From assembly GCA_015039465.1 (NCBI GenBank), contig MU130619.1, positions 121,548-145,964 of the forward strand: 24,417 nt of DNA. The letters are read 5' to 3'. Origin of the DNA: Phlegmacium glaucopus. Its lineage: Eukaryota > Basidiomycota > Agaricomycetes > Agaricales > Cortinariaceae. Shown in pieces: positions 1-9,899 of the stretch; within the stretch, counting starts at the first letter, position 1, and every line of letters starts with the position of its first letter. The translations under genes and the position numbers were made by a program. Below the pieces are notes generated by a model, which worked only from the letters and a program-made list of their open reading frames with translations, was not told the DNA's origin and made no database searches.

Positions 1-280
1 GGTAGAACTAGACGGAACTGAGATCGAATGAGAAAACTGTCTACCATTCACGTTCTGGTAGAACTAGACGGAACTGAGATCGAATGAGAAAACTGTCCTA
101 CATTCACGTTCTGGTAGAACTAGACGGAACTGAGATCGAATGAGAAAACTGTCCTACATTCACGTTCTGGTAGAACTATACGGAACTGAGACCGAATGAG
201 AAACCTATCTACCATTCACGTTCTGGTACAACTAGACGGAACTGAGAACGAATGAGAAACCTATCTACCATTCACGTTCT
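1..280. repeat. Tandem array, five copies of a 56-bp unit
   Basis: Five consecutive 56-bp units start at 1, 57, 113, 169 and 225, each opening with GGTAGAACTA or GGTACAACTA and closing with CACGTTCT. Copies 2 and 3 are identical. Copies 4 and 5 carry several substitutions, and the bases around unit positions 41-46 vary. There are no spacers between units and no open frame is evident. The array probably continues beyond the left edge of the window. It is a minisatellite-like array of unknown role. Confidence 0.95.
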
Positions 281-283
281 GGT

Positions 284-416
284 TCTTGCACTTACATCCT
301 GTCAAAAGAGTAAGCTAGAGTCAAGGCAGATCAAGATGGTCTTGCACTTACAAACTGTCAAAAGAGTAAGCTAGAGTCAAGGCAGATCAAGATGCTCTTG
401 CACTTACAATCTGTTA
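284..416. repeat. Second 56-bp tandem array, mirror image of the first
   Basis: Units start at 284, 340 and 396 (the third is partial, fading near 416), again with a 56-bp period. Read base by base, 284-339 equals the unit at 57-112 written backwards without complementing; all 56 positions match. The copy at 340-395 is the same mirrored unit with a few differences, mainly at the variable site. The mirror axis lies at the GGT of 281-283. An inversion would give the reverse complement, which is not what is seen. Confidence 0.93.
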
Positions 417-727
417 AAAAAATTCAGTTAACTAGCAATCTAACACAATGATCACTCTTTTCCTACACACATGCTTGTCATAATATATGTTAGTCTCAAC
501 TGTTAAGCATTAAATGCTTAAGATAACACTCTACAAAATCAGCTGTCAGTTCCCTGTTTAGACTTATCAAATACATACCACAATTTGTGGAAAATACACC
601 AGAACAGCTGCCATGATATATGCCCAATTTCCTTCTCTCCTCTTAAAATATCCCAACCACATTGATGCATTCCCATTTAAAAGGCTAGAAAATAGGTTGA
701 AACTGGAATTTAAAATATCATGGCTCC
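417..727. other. AT-rich intergenic stretch with a short perfect hairpin
   Basis: No coding signal is visible here. The stretch is AT-rich and contains a perfect 8-bp inverted repeat, TTAAGCAT / ATGCTTAA, with a 3-nt loop at 503-521. It lies downstream of the GTPase gene stop codon (728, minus strand) and may hold its 3' untranslated region. Confidence 0.4.
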
Positions 728-1798
728 CTACCTTCTAACCCCATATTTAATACACACCTCAACATTGTTTTTCTGTGTTGAAAGAAAGAGCTGTTGTAAT
801 TCTTCACTAGATAGTGCAGCTGTTGTTTTTTCAATCAAGTCTGTACAATCTGCTCCAGGCTCATGCATCTCTATAACGCAATTAGCCAAATAGTTGTTAA
901 CAGTTATAACACTTACTTCGAAATACAACGTATCCCTTTGGTGGATATTTAAACTCTTCAAATCGTTGATGAATACTCTGTTCAAAATCAGTCCAAGCTT
1001 TTTGTGGAGCTTGTTGCATTGCCTCAGATCTGCTGTTACCTTCCTTCATGAGTTGCTTAATTTTAGCAACATCAAGAGAGTCCGTCTTGGTCCACAAAAC
1101 AATCACTGGTACTTCACAAACTTATCCTTCACAGTAACATATTGATAAGATGACACATACCAAGCCCTGTCCCACATTCATTGAAAAATTTCTTCTCCGC
1201 CGCCGTGATTGGTCGGTCGTCGCTCGTTGGAATGCAGTACCTACGCAAAACAATTTTTTCTGTCAATAAATTTGTTTTCTAAAGGTAAGTACTAACACAC
1301 CAGATCGCATGAAGTTGCTCCTTCACATTTTTTGCCTTTGAACGCTCCATAATGAACTCCTGTACAATCTTCAACTCCTGAGCACCGCCAGCTTCAAAAC
1401 CACGGGAATCGTGGAAGATAAAGCCAGGGTTGCTCTCAAATATCATTTCATTCTTGATATCATGCTCTCCACGCTGTGGTGCGAGGATATTAATTGAACC
1501 AAAACTCAATACTAGTACAAGAACTGCTTACCCCCATCGATGGATTAAGAGCCGAGGACTCGATCTGTGATCATGAGCATGGATGTCAGCATCTGGCATG
1601 AACTTTCACCATATACCTCACCTTTCGACCATTCGGACTGAAGATCGTAGGTTCTCCTGTAGTGTTGCAGAGTCTTCGCAGGATTGTTGTCTTGCCTGCG
1701 TTGGCTCGCCCAATCACGAGGATACGGAATCGGGTAAATCTTTTTTTGAGTTGTTCAATCTGGTCAGCAGTGAGTTGGGGTTTTGATGAAGTAGACAT
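728..1798 (-). CDS. P-loop GTPase (G-domain protein of the Agaricomycete small GTPase family), six exons
   Basis: Six exons give a continuous 266-residue protein: 1798-1622, 1564-1532, 1473-1301, 1240-1161, 1111-917 and 870-728. The introns are 57, 58, 60, 49 and 46 nt, all GT-AG, and all phases agree. The second exon is only 33 nt. G1/P-loop is GRANAGKT (residues 30-37), G3 is DSRG (92-95) and G4 is TKTD (162-165), a variant of N/TKxD. The conserved RGEHDI and NPGFIFHDSRGF segments match a G-domain family common in mushroom genomes, so a cytosolic GTP-binding or hydrolysing role is inferred; its pathway is unknown. I chose the ATG at 1798 (MSTSSKP) over an in-frame ATG at 1870 because the truncated copy at 8469 begins with the same residues. 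No lesion is seen, unlike the plus-strand host genes in this window. Confidence 0.85.
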
Positions 1799-2312
1799 TG
1801 CGAAAGACGCTCTCGTAGATGTGAAGGATATCGATAAGGTGCCGTTGTGACTGTCACCAATTATGGCCATAAATCCTAATTACTAAGCTATAGAGCGGGA
1901 ACCGAACCTTTCAGAATGCTATGTACTAGTAACTTGCTGCTAAGGAGAATTCTAGTCCTTCTTATCGCGTCTTACTTATCGCGCGACAAAATCATCTCTT
2001 CTCGCAACATTGTTGATATGCCGCCCGCCGCTCAGGCAACCCCAGAGTTATAGTAGAGTCCAACACCGCACCGGGGAAGTGGACGAGATTCAACTAATAA
2101 ATAGCCTTGGTACGACGACGATGCCTTGTTCGTTTTTATCAAATACTTCTTGTTTTAGTCATCGATCAAGAGTAGAATTGCCTTCAGCTTGTATAAAATT
2201 TCAGTCAAAGAATATATTTGATGTAAAAGCTAAATTTGTTCAACTTGAATCCTCATCTAAGCTGGCAGCGACCTGCACTTTATCGCTAGTGCGCATCTGT
2301 GTGTCCACTTCT
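1652..2312. repeat. Donor-like copy of a duplicated segment (GTPase exon 1 plus upstream region)
   Basis: This segment holds most of GTPase exon 1 and about 500 bp upstream of its start codon, so it includes the presumed promoter. A diverged copy in the same orientation lies at 8322-8922. The similarity ends sharply at TGTCCACTT on the right, where the two copies continue with unrelated sequence, and at TTCTCCTGTAG on the left. Several indels separate the copies, so the duplication is not recent. Confidence 0.85.
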
Positions 2313-2484
2313 GTGTTTTCTTCAATGTCTTGTCTGCATTAAAAGTGCGGTTCTTCACCTTGCAGTAGCTGTACTAAATGTTTGGTATATCTGGATATCT
2401 ACAGTGTTGCAGATTAATTTGAGACTGGTCGAAAGCAGGACAAAAAAAACATTGTTCACCTTTTTCATCTTCATGAGTCGCTCG

Positions 2485-2724
2485 TTATCCTCCATGTTGC
2501 CACTGATAGGCACGGCCCCAACGCATATGACACAGTAACAAAGGAATCTCCACACACGCAAGGCGAATAGTAGCATCGAGTGCACGCGCATTAGTTGGAG
2601 CAAGGACTGTAGCGGCTTCATAAGCTTTTCTTGATCCCAGAAAGCGTTCGATTTTAACAGGGTAAAAAAAACACCTTAAGTCAAAATCCTGCAAGTGGAA
2701 GCAAAATGTACAGAAGTGCATCAA
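2485..2724 (-). other. Unknown minus-strand open segment, possible gene remnant
   Basis: A 79-codon open frame preceded, in the minus direction, by a pyrimidine-rich tract ending in GCAG that could be an acceptor. The part after that site reads like alanine-rich protein (KAYEAATVLAPTNARALD), but I do not recognise a family and cannot connect it to neighbouring exons. Another overlapping frame (2355-2621) is open too. Treat as unproven. Confidence 0.15.
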
Positions 2725-2897
2725 TACCAGGCCCTATTGTTTCGAAGGTGGACTGGGACTGCTCCGGATTCAGGACTGAGAATGAACAATTTCTTGAAAA
2801 GTCGTTATTATTAGTGTTGATGGGGTCAGGAAACGAGTACAGATGGAACGCCACTCCGAATTTTTGTCCTTGTATTCAGTGAAAGGAAAGACGTTAG

Positions 2898-3245
2898 CTA
2901 GAGGATATTCTCGGCCTTGAGACCATCCGTAGGCTGAGGAGAAAGTAGGGAGAAAGGAGTCAGTTGGCGATTGAAATCATCCCATCGAGACAACGGTTTC
3001 GAAACCCACACCACTGTCATGTTGGCGAACACTGGTAAAGAAGTGAAGTGAAGCTTTGCCTGATCGCTTGATAGATCACAGGATTCAACTACTTGGACGA
3101 AAGCGTCGACGAGGAGAGGTAACGCTCGCACTTCTCTGCTTTCTCCAGTCGGATATGGGGACATGATCCATGTAGTGTATAAAGTATCGAGTCTGAGACT
3201 TTGAGGGACAAGAGGGTATAGCAGCATTAGTGCGAAATCGGCCAT
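2898..3245 (-). CDS. Hypothetical protein or gene fragment
   Basis: A 115-codon open frame on the minus strand whose composition looks protein-like (acidic and hydrophobic segments with few low-complexity runs). After its stop, a shifted frame continues open for roughly 40 codons, which suggests either an intron or a frameshifted remnant. No domain or motif is recognised. An overlapping 68-codon frame (3085-3291) is an alternative reading. Its surroundings, 2313-3740, otherwise show no supportable gene. Confidence 0.25.
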   Translation of the reverse strand: MADFALMLLYPLVPQSLRLDTLYTTWIMSPYPTGESREVRALPLLVDAFVQVVESCDLSSDQAKLHFTSLPVFANMTVVWVSKPLSRWDDFNRQLTPFSLLSPQPTDGLKAENIL

Positions 3246-3299
3246 TCAGTGTTCGGACTTCGTTAGAAGCCCAAGCCTGCCTGCGCATCACTAATTGTC

Positions 3300-4765
3300 A
3301 TTGGCTAAAACTTCGCAATTTACCCAGGCCGACTCTTCGATGGATACCACCACACTCAAGTTTGCTTTGCGCACACTGTTCTAAAACTGCTTACCAGCTC
3401 AACAGTTCAACAAGAGTGCGATGTTCCGGAGGTCTAACGTGATTGAGTAAAAAATCGTAAACGGATGGGAGGGGATGCGTAGCGCGGGCATCTTCTCGGT
3501 GGGGGTCGGTAGGGCGCCTCATCCCGCTTGTGGATGATGCGTGCTCCTTCCGGAAAAGTCAAACATCGAGATGAGCAATGTCAGCACAAGGAACTGTCAG
3601 AATTGCTTGGACGACTCAGAGCGACAACCACAAGATGTTCCATAGGTGTTCTGCGCACCTGTTCGCAATAAAACCTGTTTTCCGTTGGATCGTATACCTC
3701 TTTATATGACATATTATTATTGACTGAAGATCCATCGATTAGTAGCAACCGCAATGTATTATGAGCAACGGATTTGCAAACAATAAGTCACAAAAAATAC
3801 AGGGTGAGGGTGAGGGCCGGCATCTAAACATGTCAGTCGGACGAAAAGGGGAACGTAGGCTAAAGAAGTAGATGATTAGAGAGTTGGATGATGGTGGGGG
3901 TTCGTACTGGGTATCTCTTTCATCAGGAAAACCGGGGATTAGAAATCGTCCAGGATTAGCACTAGTAGCACCACACGGAGGACAAATGAACCTCTTGGCC
4001 TTGAGGCATGGGAAAAGAAGGCATAAATTAGTCCCATCGCTGAACGTTAACATTGACCGCCGGCTTCGGGAGTTTTGAACTGTCTCTTGCAAGTATCGGT
4101 CGCCATAGATTCTGTAGCCGCAGGTTTCACCATCATCATTTGAGAGTCGTAACAAGGAGTGGCCTGTATGAGATGTTCAGCACAACACAACCTCGACGAT
4201 ACCTAGTTTTCTGTACCATTGGAAATAATATGAATAGATAGGCAAGCCTCTTGGTTGTCGAAGAAGATATCTTCACACACTATATGCACAGCCTCGACAT
4301 GCCCCTGTGTACGAAGACAGGGAGTGGTAAAAAGATGGCAGGCATGCTGCCTTCTGTCAAGGAATCAAGCGTTGGTTTGATTGTATGCCAGTGTGAGAAC
4401 ATTTGGAGTCAACCCCTGTCAACCCTTGTATTACCTGATGTAGATTCCTTGCCAATTCCTGTTTCGCTCTTCAAACCCAAACGATGGAGGCCTCTAATTG
4501 CTCATGAAACAAACAAAAAATCCTCTAGATTTCCTACATTCAAATGTTCCCCTTTTATTCATATTATAGTCCTCAGCAGCAGGCCAACTTGCTTCAAACA
4601 ATACCGATATCTCCAGGACTGCATCATATAAAGTGTCAACTTCAACTTCTTGCTTTGTTTCCCACTTGAAGAAATAAATGTGGTACCGCGGAAAGCCTTT
4701 TGGAAGCGATACAGGATCTTTCTTTTTCCTTTATGAAAGATTCGTTGAATACGAGGAAATCAACG
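3300..4765. other. Gene-poor stretch
   Basis: Several short frames exist on both strands (for example minus 3739-4155 and plus 4251-4631), but none shows a recognisable motif, a consistent splice structure or clear protein-like composition. The part nearest 4765 probably carries the upstream region of the arrestin-like pseudogene. I see no repeats, RNA genes or terminal inverted repeats here. Confidence 0.3.
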
Positions 4766-6771
4766 ATGGCGACTCCGGAATTACCAGAGCCCATGAATTC
4801 TTCACCCTATCATTCAAAAGTCAAGATTACGACCACCCTTTCGGACCCTACATTCGTAGCTGGCAACTTTGTATCAGGAAAATTGGATATGGAATGTAGA
4901 GCTGATAGAGGTTTGGGTATTGGGATCCTTATGGTTGAGCTATTTGCTATACAAGGTTCGTTGGTCAAACGTATCTGAATGAACACAATGTTGATATTAT
5001 TCAACAGAACTTTGATCTCGAGACCACTCTGCTGCTTCCACTTTTCTCCACAGTCGTCGTCTTTTCCAAGGTCCAGGTCTACCGCCCTCAAACGCCGTCC
5101 AAGCATATACAATGCTAGGTGACCCTCCTCTGCCACAACATTACTACCAAGCCAGACGAGGAAAATCGACCTTTCTATTCCGTATACCCATCCCAACCTC
5201 ATCTCCTTCTTCCATCTCTTTTGCATCCGGTTTGGCAAAAGTGAACCCCGAGCGAGCGTCGGTGTTTATTGGAAAAATGACAGGAAGTTGGATGTTGATA
5301 ATAAGACTGTGGATGTTGCCGAGGCATATCCCTATGATAAATCTCCACCTGAAGCTATTGTGGTAGGCGATAATGGGAAATTGTGGATGCAGGGAAGGAT
5401 GATTGGCGGACCCGTAGTGGCTGGTGGAACCGCTTATTTGGAACTTCAAGTCAAGAATCATTCTAATAAAAAGGTGATTCCTCTTTTTTCTTCCTTCCTT
5501 TATTTTAAAGCTGATAATACTTGTATAGAACTCTAGCTTAACTCTAACGCTTACACGCACGCTTTACTTGCCTGGTCAACAACAACTACAGCAACCAGCT
5601 ACAGTTCGAATATCGGACACTCTAACAACTGTTCCATTCCGCGGTCCAGAGTATATTATCCCCCCGGCTTCGGAAGGTGTCGCCAATCAGGTCTTTGACG
5701 TTCCTAAACTTGCCCCAGGGGTTCAAAGCGGCACCTTAGATGGAGAAAGCGAAGAAGATGGAGGACAAACTAGGCGAACAGAGAGCCATTTTGAGATCCG
5801 GTGTGAAGTGGAAGTCAAATTAGGTATGGGTATCGGCAGGTCTGTTCACTAAATTCTCTACCTTTGAACCGGGTCTTGATGATGATTACTTGTCAATAGC
5901 AAAAATACCACCCTCCAAATCCCCATTGATGTGGTTCATCCCATGGCCGTTCCACAACGGCCAATGCTAGACCCGTTTATCCAGAACTTGTGCCATATGC
6001 AGATTATACACCCTATTACCCCAATCAAGGCGCATATATCGACCCTACACAGATCCAGCCATGGTTACCACCCATGGGACCACCTCAGCTTTTACCTCAA
6101 GGATATCTGCATGGTTATGCGACTTCACCTGGTCCTCAATTGATAACGCCGTTTTAACAGTTTCATCCTATGCAAGCACCAGCAGACGGTCATACTCCGC
6201 CACCGCCGCGTTCATTCTTTCCCGAGGCTGTTCCCGGATTACCTCCTGTTGCTCTACCTTATCTACCTCCAATATCTTATCAAACCCTCACTGTGGAATC
6301 TCTACAAGACCCAGTTTTCATGCATGGCATTCCGCCTACAATAAACTCTGATGGATAGTTTTGTTACTCCAGTTCCAAACCCTTCTTTCCCCGCTCCCAA
6401 CGCCGTGCTATACTCCCCCGTCCTCAACTGACGCAACATCCGTTCACTCGAGATCCTGCGCTCGGTTCCCTGACTATCTCCAGGAGCGAACGAGTCGAAG
6501 AATTGAAGATGGCTGAGGAAGTAGTCGGGATCTTTCTGGAGATTTACCGAAAGCCGCTTGTGCTGCTACTCTCGAAGGTCTTGATAGGGAGGTCAATTGG
6601 AATTATTTGAATAATAAGACGTTACCTGGACCACCGGTACCTTCTGGCAAGTTTGGAGGTAGGAGAAGGATAGGTTGGGATAATGGCTATGATGTCATTA
6701 GTACACAGAACCATGATAACGAAGAGGAAGAGGAGAGATTTGATGTCTGCATTCCCAGCTGCTGTGTATGA
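4766..6771 (+). pseudogene. Arrestin-like N-terminal domain protein, degenerate
   Basis: Exons at 4766-4955, 5008-5473, 5529-5839 and 5900 to about 6771 are joined by GT-AG introns of 52, 55 and 60 nt. The product resembles a basidiomycete arrestin-like protein. Recognisable segments are LSDPTFVAGNFVSGK and GIGILMVELFAIQ in exon 1, HSRRLFQGPGLPPSNA in exon 2 and VPFRGPEYIIPP in exon 3. A Pro/Tyr-rich tail in exon 4 contains KTLPGPPVPSGK near the end. Members are thought to act as cargo adaptors in membrane-protein trafficking. Lesions: in-frame TGA at 5013-5015; a 3-nt and a 4-nt loss around 5240-5265 that shifts frame; a frameshift near 5958; in-frame TAA at 6155-6157; and further frame changes between 6360 and 6540. 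Several are not in homopolymers, so decay is more likely than base-calling error. The start at 4766 (MATPELPEP) is the most plausible; in-frame ATGs at 4700 and about 4733 also exist. Confidence 0.8.
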
Positions 6772-6879
6772 TCATCAGGCTGTTCAAGCTCGGGTTTTCA
6801 TCGTTCAGACAGTTTTTGGTTCGATTTTTTGGTGGATGGGCAGAATTATGTTGAAAGACGGCCGAAGTTGATGAATTGA

Positions 6880-7331
6880 GTGTCAATGAGGTTCAGTTGG
6901 ATGGAGTGTGAGCAGCATAGAGGTTGCCGCCAGGGGATGCTGTGTGCCGAAGAGGTATTCCGGACACATATCGGGGTATTTCGCTGTGGACACCCAGTAA
7001 TCAAACTACGCGACGCGGCGCTTGAGTGAGTCAGAATAAATCACATGAAATTTTAGTACGGCTATATGTACCGACTCGACTTAGAGTAACGTGAGTCTGC
7101 CTACGTCAGAACCACCTGCAACTCTGCGCATTCTATCTTCGGCAGTGCACAATCTATCCCGCGTTAGATATGCAAGAAAGGTTTTGTAGAAGGAGCTTGC
7201 TAGGAGAACAGTAAGTCGGACACGTCACAACTGTGAGCGCTAGCACCATTTCTCTCTCATACTTATACTTACGATTGGCAGGTCAACAGTCCCTTGCATC
7301 GCCGAGTCTGTTTAGGTATATAATCTCAATA
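6880..7331. other. Intergenic region between two plus-strand pseudogenes
   Basis: No supportable gene. It lies between the decayed 3' end of the arrestin-like pseudogene and the start codon of the ERV41-like pseudogene, so it should contain the latter's former promoter. No clear TATA box or repeat is recognised. Confidence 0.3.
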
Positions 7332-8321
7332 ATGACATCTACTCCTTCAGAGGAGGCTTCCTTGCTTCATAAACTCGATACTACACCCTTGTCCAAATTC
7401 GAAGCGTTCCCAAAAGATACCTTCGACGTACAAGGCCCGTTCAGAGTCTCGCAGGTTTATGACATTATTCGTTGCTTTGCTGGCATTCATGCTGGTCGTA
7501 AATGACATAGGCGAATTTCTCTGGGGTTGGCCCGACTTTGAGTTCAGCGTGGATAATAGTAACCCGTCTAAGTATTTAAACATTAATATTGATTTGGTTG
7601 TGGCCACGCCTTGTGGATGTGAGTGATATATACTCTCGCTTCCAACTATAGAGCTGACGTTGTTTGGATAGATTTAAGTGTCGACTTGAGAGATGCTATG
7701 GGCGATCAATTATTTTTGAGTGGTGGGTTTCGTCCTCTTTGATGTTCCCCAAGCCACCACTCTGCAGTAAGTATTTTTGCATTCTTTCGTGGCGTATTTT
7801 CAAGTTTCAGGGAGCATTCAGCAGCACTATCTGCAAGCCAAGCAATCGCTCGGTCACTCAACTCTCGCGCTATTCGACTGGTTGTTCCAGGAAAATCTTT
7901 ATTCAAACCTATGTATATCTATGAACCGCCTGAAAGTGCTTGCAGAATGTCTGGTACTCTGGCGGTTAAACGGGTGACGGGTGCGTTTTCTATCATACAA
8001 TTTGCTCCCCCAGCTGATATTTGCCCTCTAGCCAACCTACACATCACGGGTCTTGGACATGGATATGCTAGTTTTTCACATGTTGGCCATAAACGTAGGC
8101 CGTCATGACCATTAGGATTTTCCCCCGCTGAACTGAAATCATAGAAATGAATTTTTCTCATATCGTTACTGAATTCTCTTTGGTCCCCATTTCCTAGATA
8201 TTGTACAACCACTCGACGACTCTTTCGAAGCAACAGACAAAAGTCAGTTTAATCCTTGTTAAATCATGAATCTATCATTAACCGTCAATTAGATTTTATC
8301 GCGTTCCAGTATTTCCTCCAC
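7332..8321 (+). pseudogene. ERV41-like: ERV41-like ER-Golgi vesicle protein, frameshifted and 3'-truncated
   Basis: Exons at 7332-7618, 7672-7766, 7811-7980, 8032-8094, 8145-8242 and 8293 to about 8321 are separated by GT-AG introns of 44-53 nt. After allowing for three lesions the reading follows the ERV41/ERGIC family. A short N-terminal tail precedes one transmembrane segment (FVALLAFMLVV) and the family block NDIGEFLWGWPDFEFSVDN. Lumenal motifs then follow: INIDLVVATPC, SVDLRDAMGD and ITGLGHGYAS. Functional members cycle in COPII vesicles between ER and Golgi. Lesions: an extra base near 7416, an 11-nt loss near 7734 where the family has an RDGT-like motif, and a missing base near 8181. 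The frame ends at FIAFQYFLH, where a copy of the GTPase 5' region begins, so the second transmembrane segment and the C-terminus are absent. Confidence 0.85.
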
Positions 8322-8469
8322 ATTCTCCTGTAGTGTTGCAGAGTCTTCGCAGGATTGTTGTCTTGCCTGCGTTGGCTCGCCCTATCACGAGGATACGGAA
8401 TCGAGTAAACTTTGCTTGCATTTTCCGAATCTGCTCAGCAGTGAGTTGGGGTTTCGATGAAGTAGACAT
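8296..8469 (-). pseudogene. Truncated copy of the GTPase gene (exon 1 only)
   Basis: Reading on the minus strand from the ATG at 8469, it repeats the start of the GTPase at 1798, through the P-loop GRANAGKT to CNTTGE. It then runs into the antisense of the ERV41-like pseudogene and stops at 8296. About 49 family residues remain; exons 2-6 are missing, so no functional G domain can be made. It sits inside the 8322-8922 duplication, which also carries the upstream region, so it could still be transcribed. Confidence 0.85.
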
Positions 8470-8922
8470 TGCGAAAGACGCTCTCGTAGATGTGAAAAAT
8501 AAGGTTTACTATACACGGTCAGTCAAAGTACATCGTGACTGTCACCAATCATTTGACCCATAAATAATACCTGTACATTTTCTTTGGACTCGAAAGTATC
8601 AGAATATCTCTTCTCGCAACATTGTTGATATGCCGCCCACTCAGGCTATAGCAGCAACCCTCATAGTAGAGCCTAACGCCACGACCAGAGAAGTGGACGA
8701 GATTCGACTGATAACATAGGTACGATGCCCCAGTTCGTTTTTGTCAAATACTTCTTGTTTTAGTCCTCGATCAAGGGCAGAGTTGACCTCAGCTTTTATA
8801 AGTTTTCAGCCAAAATATATTTTTAATCATTTGTGTAAAATCCAAATTTCTTCAATTCGTCATCTGAGTCGGCAGCGCCCTGCACTGATTTAATTATCGC
8901 TAGTGCCCATCTATGTGTCCAC
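8322..8922. repeat. Second copy of the GTPase 5'-end segment
   Basis: A diverged copy of 1652-2312 in the same orientation. Shared blocks include the P-loop coding region, the stretch around TCTTCTCGCAACATTGTTGA and the closing TGTCCACTT. The left junction interrupts the ERV41-like pseudogene; the right junction is replaced by a 50-bp module also found at 11693-11740. The segment therefore moved or was rearranged as a promoter-plus-first-exon fragment. Confidence 0.85.
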
Positions 8923-9104
<182 letters not shown>

Positions 9105-9714
9105 TGTCATTTTACATGAGGAAGGAATATTGATCTGGGCTATTCCACCTCTATCTCAACCCGCTGATTTTGATTGTGACAATATTCCTCGACTCCCACC
9201 ACTGATCAAACTTAAATTTCCAGATGGTCTTGCACGCCATCCCGAACCCTGTTGGAGAAGAATGTCTAGCTGGTATTTTGGCTCCTCGCAACCTCTATAT
9301 TTCGACATGGTACATCCACGGCATCCGGAACTTCAGCGTTTCAAGATCATCATCAAACCCGACTTGAGCGACGCTACCCTCCATTTCATAAATACTCTCC
9401 AGCTAACTCCCCGTGATTTCGAAAGGGTAGCAACACCCTCTACATCCAATATTTGTGAGGATACCCTGGTCTCTTTCCCCGACCAATGTGGAATATATAC
9501 CGGATCGATATCATTATCTCACACCACCAACACTATATCACAGGGGGACTCATATGTAGTCAGCATGTTGTTACCCGTGGATGGGTGTGGATCCAGCCAT
9601 TCTTTATGCCCGGCATCCGGTAGGTTTGTACATCTCGATTGGTATTATGACTATTATCCCGGTCGTACCAGTAGAATAGTAGTCGTTGATTTTCTACCAC
9701 ATTCAAGGATCTGA
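9105..9714 (+). pseudogene. F-box-associated C-terminal domain protein fragment, copy A
   Basis: Open from the junction (VILHEEGILIWAI) to the TGA at 9712-9714, about 200 codons. It resembles the C-terminal half of a large family of basidiomycete F-box proteins: a HEEG-x-x-IWAIPP block, then SSWYFGSSQPLYFDM, a central KPDLSDATLHFINT region and SLCPASGRFV near the end. Full members have an N-terminal F-box and are presumed SCF ubiquitin-ligase adaptors with a propeller-like region. Here everything upstream is missing because the homopolymer junction abuts it. The remaining frame has no internal stop. The only start is internal, so it is treated as a truncated gene. Confidence 0.7.
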
Positions 9715-9724
9715 CAACGGTCTT

Positions 9725-9899
9725 CATCAGTAAATTCAGGTTTTCAGGGTCAAAAAATGGCACTATGGGAAACTGCCAAGAGCTGTCAAGCACTATATAG
9801 AGTCCCATAGCAACCTATAGTGACATAGCAAAGGGTCTTTGATTGACAGCGCTGGACAGCGCTCCATAGCACCCATAGCAAAACCTGAACTTACTGATG
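9725..9899. mobile_element. MITE-like element with 20-bp terminal inverted repeats
   Basis: The left end (9725-9744, CATCAGTAAATTCAGG...) and right end (9880-9899, ...CCTGAACTTACTGATG) are inverted repeats of 20 bp with one mismatch. The element is 175 bp with no coding capacity. Its interior has further short repeats, such as the tandem GACAGCGCT at 9844-9862 and several CCCATAG/CTATGGG words that could fold. No clear target-site duplication is seen, so the superfamily is unassigned. Confidence 0.65.

Noticed and set aside
1..416. CRISPR-like direct repeats
   Set aside because: The 56-bp units abut with no spacers, and the surrounding genes are eukaryotic with introns, so this is a tandem array and not a CRISPR locus.
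4251..4631. 126-codon plus-strand ORF upstream of the arrestin-like pseudogene
   Set aside because: No recognisable motif or splice link; it may be chance or part of the 5' flank.
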